Under the pieces are notes generated by a model. It was not told the origin of the DNA. It ran no database searches and worked only from the letters and a program-made list of their open reading frames with translations. 64,000 nucleotides of DNA from Cryomorpha sp963748925 (lineage in GTDB: Bacteria; Bacteroidota; Bacteroidia; Flavobacteriales_D; Cryomorphaceae): positions 620,001 through 684,000 of the forward strand of contig CAVVKG010000009.1 in assembly GCA_963748925.1 (NCBI GenBank). Direction: 5' to 3'. This document shows positions 56,525-64,000 of the stretch, one piece after another; position 1 is the stretch's first letter, and each line of letters opens with the position of its first letter. A program made the translations under genes and the position numbers.

Positions 56525-57982
56525 ATGGCCAAAAAGAACGATACAAGTAAGTGGGACCTGTCGCCCGCGCCAGAAAGTACTTCTCATATTAAGATCGATA
56601 AAAAGTACAATCTGTTTATTGATGGGAAGTTTGTTGCTCCGCACAGTAAAAAATATTTTAAGTCGATTAATCCGGCTACGGAAGAAGTGCTGGCCGAAAT
56701 AGCTCAGGCCGATGAACGGGATGTGAACACGGCTGTTAAAGCAGCGCGAAAGGCTTACACTGAAGTGTGGTCTAAAATGGAGCCCAAAGATCGGGCGAAG
56801 TACATATTTCGAATAGCCAGGCTCTTGCAAGAGCGAGCCCGTGAATTTGCTGTAATAGAAACACTGGATGGAGGAAAACCCATTCGCGAATCGAGAGACA
56901 TTGATATTCCGCTGGCAGCAGCTCATTTTTTCTATCATGCAGGGTGGGCAGATAAGCTTGAGTATGCGTTTCCAACCAAAAAACCACAATCGCTGGGAGT
57001 TGTAGGTCAGATTATTCCATGGAATTTTCCATTGCTTATGGCTGCCTGGAAAATTGCTCCTGCATTAGCAGCGGGAAATACAGTAGTATTAAAGCCAGCG
57101 GAAACCACCTCGCTAACAGCCTTAAAGCTAGCGGAGCTCATAAGAGATTCAGGACTTCCGGCTGGTGTGGTGAACATTATAACCGGAGCCGGAGAAACGG
57201 GAAAAGCTTTGGTAGAGCATGGAGATATTGATAAAATAGCCTTCACAGGATCTACAGCTGTTGGTAAAATGATTCAGAGAAGTCTCGCAGGAACCTCTAA
57301 GCGTTTAACCCTCGAGCTTGGTGGTAAGGCGGCAAACATAATTTTTGATGATGCGCCTATTGACCAGGCTGTAGAAGGTGTTATAAACGGAATATTCTTT
57401 AATCAAGGCCATGTTTGCTGCGCCGGGTCGCGTCTTTATGTTCAGGAGAACGTAGCAGATGAAGTGATGCGCAGACTGGAACACCGGATGGGAAATTTGA
57501 TTATTGGCGATCCGCTTGATAAGAATACAGACATTGGCGCCATAAATTCGAAAGACCAACTTGAAACAGTAAAGAAATACCTGGAAATTGGAAAGCAGGA
57601 AGGGTTTGAAATATTTCAATCTGGAAACGAACCTCCTAAAAAGGGCTTTTGGTGTAAGCCAACTCTGTTTAAAAACGTAGCTCAGAGCAGTGTGATTAAT
57701 AAAGAAGAAATTTTTGGCCCGGTACTGGTTATGCAAACTTTCAGAACCATCGATGAGGTAATAGATAAGGCAAACAATACGCCTTACGGCCTTTCTGCGG
57801 GAGTCTGGACCGATAAGGGGTCGAAGATATTTAATCTTACTTCTCGATTAAAAGCCGGGGTGGTATGGGCAAATACGTTCAATAAATTCGATCCTACTTC
57901 TCCATTTGGAGGATACAAAGAATCAGGCTTTGGACGCGAAGGTGGATTGCAAGGACTTTCAGCATATTTAAAACTAGACTGA
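56525..57982 (+). CDS. Aldehyde dehydrogenase, catalytic subunit
   Basis: A 485-residue NAD(P)-dependent ALDH. Catalytic Cys298 (FFNQGHVCCAGSR), general base Glu264 (LTLELGGK), cofactor segment IIPWNFPLLM (163-172) and EIFGPV are present. With deoC upstream, acetaldehyde is the likely substrate. Its stop overlaps the next gene's start by 1 nt (TGATG). Length and partner suggest it is the N-terminal half of an ALDH16-like protein split in two genes. Confidence 0.92.
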   Translation: MAKKNDTSKWDLSPAPESTSHIKIDKKYNLFIDGKFVAPHSKKYFKSINPATEEVLAEIAQADERDVNTAVKAARKAYTEVWSKMEPKDRAKYIFRIARLLQERAREFAVIETLDGGKPIRESRDIDIPLAAAHFFYHAGWADKLEYAFPTKKPQSLGVVGQIIPWNFPLLMAAWKIAPALAAGNTVVLKPAETTSLTALKLAELIRDSGLPAGVVNIITGAGETGKALVEHGDIDKIAFTGSTAVGKMIQRSLAGTSKRLTLELGGKAANIIFDDAPIDQAVEGVINGIFFNQGHVCCAGSRLYVQENVADEVMRRLEHRMGNLIIGDPLDKNTDIGAINSKDQLETVKKYLEIGKQEGFEIFQSGNEPPKKGFWCKPTLFKNVAQSSVINKEEIFGPVLVMQTFRTIDEVIDKANNTPYGLSAGVWTDKGSKIFNLTSRLKAGVVWANTFNKFDPTSPFGGYKESGFGREGGLQGLSAYLKLD

Positions 57983-58896
57983 TGGCAACGAAGAAATCGA
58001 AAGATAAAAATACAGGTCAAAAAGCCGACATTAAGGTTAACAAAACGTATAAGCTCTTTATAAATGGAGCTTTTCCACGAACTGAAAGTGGGCGATATAC
58101 CGAACTTAAATCGGCCAATGGAGGTTTTATGGCAAATATATGCCTTGCCTCGCGAAAAGATTTTAGAAATGCCGCTGTAGCTGCACGATCGGCGCAACAA
58201 AGCTGGCAAGACCGATCGGCATTCAATAAGTCTCAAATCATTTACCGAATTGCTGAAATGCTTGAGCAGAAACAAGCCCTGTTTGTCGCAGAAATGATAG
58301 ACATGGGCTATAGCAAGAGCCGGGCGGATAACGAATTTGGTAATGCAGTTGATATGCTGGTTTACTACGCCGGTTGGTGCGATAAGTATGTGCAGGTTTA
58401 CAGCAATGTAAATCCGGTTGCTAGTTCTCATTTTAACTTTTCAATTCCTGAGCCAATGGGAATTGTGGCTTCTATGGCTTCAAACAACAGTGCGTTGATT
58501 GGGATCATTCAGGCTATTATTCCGGCCATTTGCGGTGGAAATACGGTAGTTGTTCTCGCTTCTGAATGGTATCCGGCCACGGCAATTACATTCTCGGAAG
58601 TGATAGCCACTTCTGATGTTCCAGCAGGAGTGATTAATATTTTGACCGGAAACAGAACAGAGCTGGGTCACCATTTTGCCTCACATATGGACATTAATGC
58701 CGTAGTGATTTGGGATGCTGAAAGTGCCGACTCAATAGAAATTGGCACCCACGCAGCCGATAGTGTAAAGCGGCTGAAGTTTTACGAAAGTGAAACCCTT
58801 GAAATTGGAAGCCCTGACTATATTATGGCGCTTCAGGAGATAAAAACCACCTGGCATCCCATTCAGAATATTACAGGCTCAAAATCAGGATATTGA
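57982..58896 (+). CDS. Noncatalytic aldehyde dehydrogenase-like protein
   Basis: A 304-residue protein related to the N-terminal half of ALDH (KVNKTYKLFINGAFPRTESGRY, RIAEMLEQKQALF, PAGVINILTGNRTELG). It lacks the catalytic machinery: the PWNFP segment is replaced by ASNNSALIG and neither the Glu nor the Cys motif is present. It starts with a Lys-rich stretch. In ALDH16 proteins a second, inactive ALDH domain of about 300 residues follows the catalytic one; here it is a separate gene coupled by TGATG. A structural partner of the upstream ALDH is the best guess. Confidence 0.85.
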   Translation: MATKKSKDKNTGQKADIKVNKTYKLFINGAFPRTESGRYTELKSANGGFMANICLASRKDFRNAAVAARSAQQSWQDRSAFNKSQIIYRIAEMLEQKQALFVAEMIDMGYSKSRADNEFGNAVDMLVYYAGWCDKYVQVYSNVNPVASSHFNFSIPEPMGIVASMASNNSALIGIIQAIIPAICGGNTVVVLASEWYPATAITFSEVIATSDVPAGVINILTGNRTELGHHFASHMDINAVVIWDAESADSIEIGTHAADSVKRLKFYESETLEIGSPDYIMALQEIKTTWHPIQNITGSKSGY

Positions 58897-58926
58897 TTTA
58901 GTCGGGCATAACAACTCAAAACTTCA

Positions 58927-58934
58927 TATCTTTG
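58927..58934 (+). promoter_or_regulatory. Possible -7 box of gmd
   Basis: TATCTTTG fits TAnnTTTG, 20 bp before the ATG at 58955; identical to the rimP box. No clear -33 TTG. Confidence 0.5.
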
Positions 58935-58954
58935 CAAATTCTAAAATTCGCTGA

Positions 58955-60046
58955 ATGTCAAAAAAAGTAGCATTAATTACCGGTGTAACGGGGCAGGATG
59001 GAGCCTATCTATCTGAATTACTCTTAAAGAAAGGGTACGAAGTTCATGGGATTAAGAGACGTAGTTCACTTTTCAATACAGATCGTGTGGATCATCTATA
59101 TCAGGATCAGCACGAAAACAACGTAAATTATTTTCTTCATTTTGGTGATTTGACCGATGCAACCAATATGATCCGCATCATTCAGGAAGTGCAACCCGAT
59201 GAAATTTACAACTTGGCGGCCATGTCGCACGTCCATGTTTCTTTTGAAATGCCTGAATACACAGCGAATGTGGATGCTCTGGGAACTTTAAGAATATTAG
59301 AGGCTGTACGGATTCTGGGTCTTGAAAAGAAAACCCGTATTTATCAGGCTTCAACTAGCGAGCTGTATGGAAAAGTCCAGGAAACTCCGCAATCCGAGAC
59401 TACACCATTTTATCCACGCAGTCCTTATGCCGTAGCGAAGCTGTATGGTTTCTGGATTACAAAAAATTACCGCGAAGCGTATAATTTGTACGCTTGCAAC
59501 GGAATACTTTTTAACCATGAAAGTCCGCTGAGGGGTGAGACCTTTGTGACCCGGAAAATTACCAGAGCTGTTGCCCGTATCAAACTGGGTCTGCAGAAGA
59601 ATATTTACATGGGCAATATTGATTCTCAGCGTGACTGGGGTCATGCAAAAGATTATGTGGAGGGCATGTGGCGCATCTTACAGCAAGATGAACCTGATGA
59701 TTTTGTACTCGCTACGGGTAAAACCATGTCTGTGCGTTACTTTATAGAAAAGGCTTTCGCTGAGGTTGGTATAGAAATAGAGTGGAAAGGAAAGAACGAA
59801 GATGAAAAAGGACACGACAAAGCCACAGGAAGAATCCTGGTTGAGATTGATACACGTTATTACCGTCCTACGGAAGTTGATTTGCTAATGGGAGATCCTA
59901 CAAAGGCGAAAGAAAAACTCGGATGGGAGCCAACGTATACCCTCGAAGAGCTGATCTCAGAAATGGTACAGGCAGATTTAGCCTTGTTTAAGCGTGATAA
60001 ATATCTCCTTGAGGGTGGTCATAATATAATGAATTACAACGAGTAA
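58955..60046 (+). CDS. gmd: GDP-mannose 4,6-dehydratase
   Basis: Gmd (363 residues) converts GDP-mannose to GDP-4-keto-6-deoxymannose, first step to GDP-L-fucose. GVTGQDGAYL (near 9-18) is the NADP loop, YPRSPYAVAK holds the YxxxK catalytic pair, and NHESPLRGETFVTRKITR is a family hallmark. fcl follows 5 bp after its stop. Confidence 0.96.
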   Translation: MSKKVALITGVTGQDGAYLSELLLKKGYEVHGIKRRSSLFNTDRVDHLYQDQHENNVNYFLHFGDLTDATNMIRIIQEVQPDEIYNLAAMSHVHVSFEMPEYTANVDALGTLRILEAVRILGLEKKTRIYQASTSELYGKVQETPQSETTPFYPRSPYAVAKLYGFWITKNYREAYNLYACNGILFNHESPLRGETFVTRKITRAVARIKLGLQKNIYMGNIDSQRDWGHAKDYVEGMWRILQQDEPDDFVLATGKTMSVRYFIEKAFAEVGIEIEWKGKNEDEKGHDKATGRILVEIDTRYYRPTEVDLLMGDPTKAKEKLGWEPTYTLEELISEMVQADLALFKRDKYLLEGGHNIMNYNE

Positions 60047-60051
60047 GAGGT

Positions 60052-60994
60052 TTGGAAAAAAGTGCAAAAATATATGTCGCTGGGCACAGAGGAATGGTAG
60101 GAAGTGCAATTCTCAGAGAGCTCAAGGCTCAGGGATTTGAGAATTTTGTAACCCGCACTTCTTCCGAATTAGACTTGCGCAGTCAGGCACAGGTTGAAAT
60201 CATTCTTTGAATCGGAAAAACCCGATTATGTTTTTCTAGCTGCAGCAAAAGTGGGAGGAATTCAGGCTAACAATATTTACAGAGCCGATTTTCTTTACGA
60301 TAATATCATGATTGAGGCCAATATTATCAATGCAGCCTACCAATCTAATGTTAAGAAGTTGCTCTTTTTAGGATCTTCTTGTATTTACCCAAAAATGGCG
60401 ACTCAGCCGCTGGTTGAAGATTCGCTACTTACCGGATTACTGGAGCCTACCAACGAGCCTTATGCGATTGCTAAAATCGCCGGTATTAAGCTTTGCGAAG
60501 CATACAGAGATCAATATGGGGCCAACTTTATTTCGGCCATGCCTACAAATTTGTACGGTCCCAATGATAATTACGATCTGCAAAATTCACATGTTTTACC
60601 TGCCTTGATTCGTAAATTTCATGAAGCAAAGGAGACGGGTAAAGAAGAGGTGGAAATATGGGGAACCGGGAGTCCAATGCGTGAGTTTTTGCATGTCGAT
60701 GATTTGGCTGAAGCCTGCGTATATCTGATGGAAAACTATGACGGTAAGCAGTTTGTGAATATTGGTACCGGCGAAGATATTACCATCAAAGATCTGGCGC
60801 TGACTGTTAAAGACATTGTGGGATTCAAGGGGAAACTTACTTTTGATACTTCAAAACCCGATGGTACCCCGAGAAAATTAATGGATGTATCGCGCATTCA
60901 TAATCTCGGCTGGAAACACCGGATCGATTTGCGTCAGGGCATTCAATCAGTTTATAAATCGTATAGTGATCAGCTACAAAAAGCAGATTCATAA
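60052..60994 (+). CDS. fcl: GDP-L-fucose synthase, frameshifted
   Basis: Fcl (WcaG) completes GDP-L-fucose synthesis from the Gmd product. The N-terminal part from TTG 60052 shows VAGHRGMVGSAI and TRTSSELDLR, then runs into TGA at 60208-60210. The rest, KVGGI, LFLGSSCIYP, EPYAIAKIAGIK (YxxxK) and GPNDNYD, is in the next frame. One extra A in the AAA at 60197-60199 explains it; removing it gives the expected V-E-S-F-F-E-S-E-K-P-D segment and 313 residues. A sequencing error or a recent mutation. Confidence 0.92.
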
Positions 60995-62535
60995 CAGTTT
61001 AAAAAAGTGCTCTCTGGCACTTTTTTTTGGATTTGGTTTCTCTGCTGCGGCCTTTTCTCAGGATTTTTTTCTACCGGTCGATAATTTGTCAATTCTCAGA
61101 ATGGAGCGAAAAGGGGTGCCTGTCCAAAAAGGAGTTCATTTTGGATATAAGCCTGTTCTACAGCAATTTGCTGATGCTTCAAAAGTTGATGGTATTGGTC
61201 CCGACACGGCCATCTATTACTATCAAGATAACCGAAAAGATTTTTAGTGAACACCTTATCGAATTAAAGAAGCCGGGTATTAACCTATATGTCGATCCGC
61301 TTTTTGATTTTTCTTTTGGGCAGGAAACCATAGCTTCTGAGGGTGACGAAAACAGCATTTATACCAATACGCGAGGATTTTCACTTTCGGCGCAGATAGG
61401 TGAGCGCGTGTATTTTCAAACAGATTTTCGGGAAAATCAAGCACGATATTCCGATTATATCAATCGCTTTGTCGATTCTTTGGAGGTAGTGCCAGGCAGC
61501 GGTCGGGTAAAGGAATTTAAATCTGATGGCTATGATTTTAGCATGGCCAATGGTTATGTGGGAATCAAAGCAGCCGATTGGCTTTCGCTGAATTTTGGCC
61601 ACGGCAAGCAGTTTGTCGGACATGGATATCGATCAATTCTACTATCTGATAATGCATTTAATGCACCTTATGCGGGTTATGTTTTGAGTTTCGGAAATGG
61701 TAAATTTCAATACCGGTATACCATTTCGCTTATGCAAAATTTGGTGCGCTTGCCTGCGGGCGATACCCCCGAGTCTATCTTTAAACGCAAATATTCAAAC
61801 CAAAACTATTTAAGTTATAAGCCCTTTAAAAACCTTGAAATTGGTTTATTCGAATCTATCGTTTGGAAAAATTTTGACGACTCTACAGGTACTGAGCCTT
61901 TTAATCCAAACGCACTTAATCCGGTGCCGTTGGTTAACTCGGCTATATATGGTTTGAGCGATACCGATGCGAATGCGATGGTGGGTGTGAACATTGCCTG
62001 GCAGCCTTTTAAGTGGTTACGAGCCTATGGGCAGTTGATGGTCGATGATTTTGACACCGACAGGTATGGGTTACAGGGAGGCTTGAAATGTTACAACTTG
62101 TTTAATCGTATTGATTTGCTCGCGGAATACAACTCGGTTAAGCCGGGATCTTATGCTTCCGCAAATGCACTCCAAAGTTTTACTAACAGCAATCAGCCGC
62201 TGGCTCACCCTATGGGTGCAGGATTTGATGAGTTGGTTACACAAGCTACATACTATCACAAGCGAATTCTGGTCACTGTGAAATCTATTTTCTCTGCCTA
62301 CGCCGACAGCGGTCGGGATCCGCTGATCTCAGATGAAAATCAGCTTATTTATCAAAAGCAGGAAGTGGCCTTTCAGGATTTGATGGCCGCCTATGTATTT
62401 AATCCAAGAACTAATTTCCAAGTTTACGCCGGAATTACGAATAGAGTAGAGCAAAAATTGAATGGTACAAACCACGATCAATTTTGGTATATTGGTTTGC
62501 GAACTAATTTGCGAAATGTTTATACAGATTTCTGA
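60966..62535 (+). CDS. Capsule assembly Wzi-family outer membrane protein, frameshifted
   Basis: A large exported barrel-like protein resembling the Wzi family that helps attach capsule to the surface. The N-terminal part (LKKCSLALFFGFGFSAAAFSQ signal peptide, then FLPVDNLSILRMERKG) ends at a TAG at 61245-61247; the C-terminal part (INLYVDPLFDFSFG, LNFGHGKQFVGHGYRSILLS) is in another frame. Removing one T from TTTTT (61241-61245) joins RKDF to SEHLIELKK. The start is unclear: GTG 60966 is in frame, no ATG is near, and a terminator-like hairpin (61001-61028) covers the signal peptide codons. Confidence 0.8.
61001..61028 (+). terminator. Terminator-like hairpin at the start of the Wzi-like gene
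   Basis: A 10-bp stem AAAAAAGTGC / GCACTTTTTT with a 6-nt loop and further T, 6 bp after the fcl stop. It lies within the codons of the downstream signal peptide. Confidence 0.65.
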
Positions 62536-62557
62536 TATTTGACCTAAAGCTCACGCA

Positions 62558-63664
62558 GTGAAAGAAATTATACTCGGTTTTATTACTTCGTTTTTTGTGG
62601 TTCTGCTGGCCACACCTTCGCTTATTAAAGTGGCTAAGATGAAGCGTTTGGTAGATGAGCCTAAAGAAGACAGGAAGCATCACGTTTCCAGCGTGCCTAC
62701 CATTGGCGGCATTATCATCTTTGCCGCCAGTATTTTCGCTTACGCTCTCTGGTTTCCGTGGGATAATATGGGCTATTATGGTAGTCCACACCAATTTTCA
62801 GAGTCGGTTAAGGAGTTTAAGTTTTTGATTGCCGCGGCCATTCTCATCTTTTTTATTGGAGTTAAAGACGATATAATCGGTGTAGCTCCTGTTAAAAAAC
62901 TGGTGGGGCATATTATGGTTGGCTTTATTCTGGTAATGATGGCTGATATTCGCATTACCGGCTTGCATGGGGTTTTTGGAGTTGAAGAAATTCCATACTA
63001 TGCGAGTGTTATGCTTTCTGTTTTCACCTACATAGTGGTTGTTAATGCTTTTAACCTAATAGATGGTAGCGATGGACTTGCAGCTGGAATCGGATTTATC
63101 ACGTCTTGTTTTTTTGGAGTCTGGTTTTACACGTCTTATCAGCTCGATCTGGCTTTGTTAGCCTTTGTTTTGGCCGGCTCTCTTGGCGCCTTTCTGATTT
63201 TTAATTTTAATCCGGCGCGTATTTTTATGGGTGATTCGGGGTCGCTCTTTATCGGGGCATTTACTTTCGTAATGGCTCTAAAGTGCATTGAGACCGATAC
63301 ATCTGTTTTACCAACTGTGGTAAAAGGCATGTCCGCACCAATTTACACTATGTCAGTCCTCGCTTATCCGCTGATAGATACATTGCGGGTTTTTACCTTG
63401 AGACTCAGCCGGGGACTGTCTCCTTTTGTAGCAGACAGAAATCATTTTCATCACAACTTAATCGATAAGGGTTTTTCGCATGGCCAAACTGCTGTAATTC
63501 TCTACGCTATAAGTATAGTCCTTCCTCTTGTTTCTTTTCTTTTCGCCGGGGTAGATCCTACCTGGACGTTTTTTGGGATGTTCCTAATCAGCGTGGTGGT
63601 TGTACATCTAGTGTTTTTATTCAAAATGAAAAATACCCGCAATCTTGTTCCTTCGGCTGAATAA
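62558..63664 (+). CDS. Undecaprenyl-phosphate sugar-1-phosphate transferase (MraY/WecA family)
   Basis: A 368-residue polytopic membrane enzyme that should load a sugar phosphate from a UDP-sugar onto undecaprenyl phosphate and start glycan synthesis. Motifs: VDEPKEDRKHH, GVKDDIIG (Asp-rich site), NAFNLIDGSDGLAAG, and HFHHNLIDKG. It starts at GTG 62558. The context with gmd, fcl and the Wzi-like gene favours a WecA/WbpL-type role in a surface polysaccharide over peptidoglycan MraY. Confidence 0.9.
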   Translation: MKEIILGFITSFFVVLLATPSLIKVAKMKRLVDEPKEDRKHHVSSVPTIGGIIIFAASIFAYALWFPWDNMGYYGSPHQFSESVKEFKFLIAAAILIFFIGVKDDIIGVAPVKKLVGHIMVGFILVMMADIRITGLHGVFGVEEIPYYASVMLSVFTYIVVVNAFNLIDGSDGLAAGIGFITSCFFGVWFYTSYQLDLALLAFVLAGSLGAFLIFNFNPARIFMGDSGSLFIGAFTFVMALKCIETDTSVLPTVVKGMSAPIYTMSVLAYPLIDTLRVFTLRLSRGLSPFVADRNHFHHNLIDKGFSHGQTAVILYAISIVLPLVSFLFAGVDPTWTFFGMFLISVVVVHLVFLFKMKNTRNLVPSAE

Positions 63665-64000
63665 AATAGTCTCCTTTTTTATTTTTTTATTACTAGCTGG
63701 CGAACTTGCAGCCCAGGCAGGTCATTATTGGTCGCAACAAATATTAAATCAACAGATTGAGGAGGCGCTCACTGCAGATAAGGAAGTTGATTTTATGTCG
63801 GTAAGACCCTACGCCATCAAAGATATTTCCACCATTTTGGCGGCTCAGAATGATAGTTCAGTTTTGCTTCCTGCCGTCGGTGCCGGCTTTTGGGATGTTC
63901 CTGAACCGGGAGAGTGGAAATTTGATGTGAGTCCTATTCTTGATTTTCAGATGGGATATAGTAATGAAACAAAGGGCGTTTTTAGAACGGCCCCTGGTAT
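63645..64000 (+). CDS. Exported protein of unknown function, truncated by the window edge
   Basis: An open frame of 118 codons from TTG 63645 to the window end, overlapping the upstream gene by 20 bp. It begins with a signal peptide (FLRLNKIVSFFIFLLLAGEL, cut near AAQA). The mature part (HYWSQQILNQQIEEAL, VGAGFWDVPEPGEWKF, SPILDFQMGYS) looks like the start of an outer membrane or surface protein. The family is not recognised. Position suggests the polysaccharide locus continues. Confidence 0.6.
   Translation, partial: MFLRLNKIVSFFIFLLLAGELAAQAGHYWSQQILNQQIEEALTADKEVDFMSVRPYAIKDISTILAAQNDSSVLLPAVGAGFWDVPEPGEWKFDVSPILDFQMGYSNETKGVFRTAPG

Noticed and set aside
62558..63664. MraY of peptidoglycan synthesis
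   Set aside because: No mur or fts genes are near, while gmd, fcl and a Wzi-like gene are, so a surface polysaccharide initiator is more likely.
1..64000. tRNA, rRNA, insertion sequence or prophage genes
   Set aside because: I looked for cloverleaf-like segments and transposase or phage motifs and saw none that I could support.

Overview
The window reads as a chromosomal segment of a Bacteroidetes bacterium, most likely order Flavobacteriales. The evidence is gene content: a complete alternative complex III operon (actABCDEF) joined to cytochrome c oxidase genes, a 2431-residue SprA type IX secretion translocon, two proteins with C-terminal type IX sorting domains, and TonB paralogues of the Bacteroidetes type. 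Several -7 boxes fit the Bacteroidetes consensus TAnnTTTG, TTG starts are common, and classical Shine-Dalgarno sites are scarce.

Layout. 1-3.8 kb holds the translation and nucleotide block rpsB, tsf, pyrH, frr, then a pabA/trpG-type amidotransferase. 3.8-9.2 kb holds a radical SAM protein, an RND/MMPL exporter, rfbA and a polyprenyl diphosphate synthase. 9.2-13.4 kb holds an unknown exported protein, a heme-type TonB-dependent receptor and a YfcH-type epimerase. 13.4-18.6 kb is gene-poor: a possible small HTH-like protein, a DUF3667 membrane protein, a MORN/YwqK repeat protein, a tandem 22-bp repeat and a noncoding colinear duplication. 18.6-23.3 kb holds rimP-nusA-infB. 23.4-35.7 kb is respiratory: a SPOR protein, then ACIII and coxBA. 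36-37.3 kb holds ruvB and a small conserved-looking ORF. 37.4-44.1 kb is an envelope block of thioredoxin-fold proteins (TlpA, two Omp28-like), a DUF6029 barrel, a PorT-like barrel and type IX cargo. 44.4-55.6 kb holds a sirtuin, ruvA, sprA, gcvH, vanZ and two tonB genes. 55.6-58.9 kb holds deoC with two aldehyde dehydrogenase genes. 58.9-64 kb starts a polysaccharide locus: gmd, fcl, a Wzi-like protein, a WecA/MraY-family transferase and a truncated exported protein at the window edge.

How the genes work together. ActABCDEF should oxidise menaquinol and pass electrons through c hemes to the aa3-type oxidase encoded directly downstream. SprA should export the sorting-domain proteins, while the TonB proteins energise receptors such as the one at 9.9 kb. 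DeoC yields acetaldehyde and glyceraldehyde 3-phosphate; the adjacent ALDH should oxidise the acetaldehyde, and the second, catalytically dead ALDH half resembles the C-terminal domain of ALDH16. Gmd and Fcl make GDP-L-fucose for a glycan initiated by the WecA-like enzyme.

Quality caution. Four conserved genes (rfbA, infB, fcl, wzi-like) are each broken by a one-base excess in a short homopolymer, and one cargo gene has a single in-frame TAA. infB is essential, so base-calling errors are the likeliest explanation for the insertions. No tRNA, rRNA, CRISPR array, IS element or prophage was recognised. I did not find a convincing new multi-gene system. The most unusual items are the split ALDH16-like module, the noncoding duplication near 18 kb and the thiol-rich envelope block.
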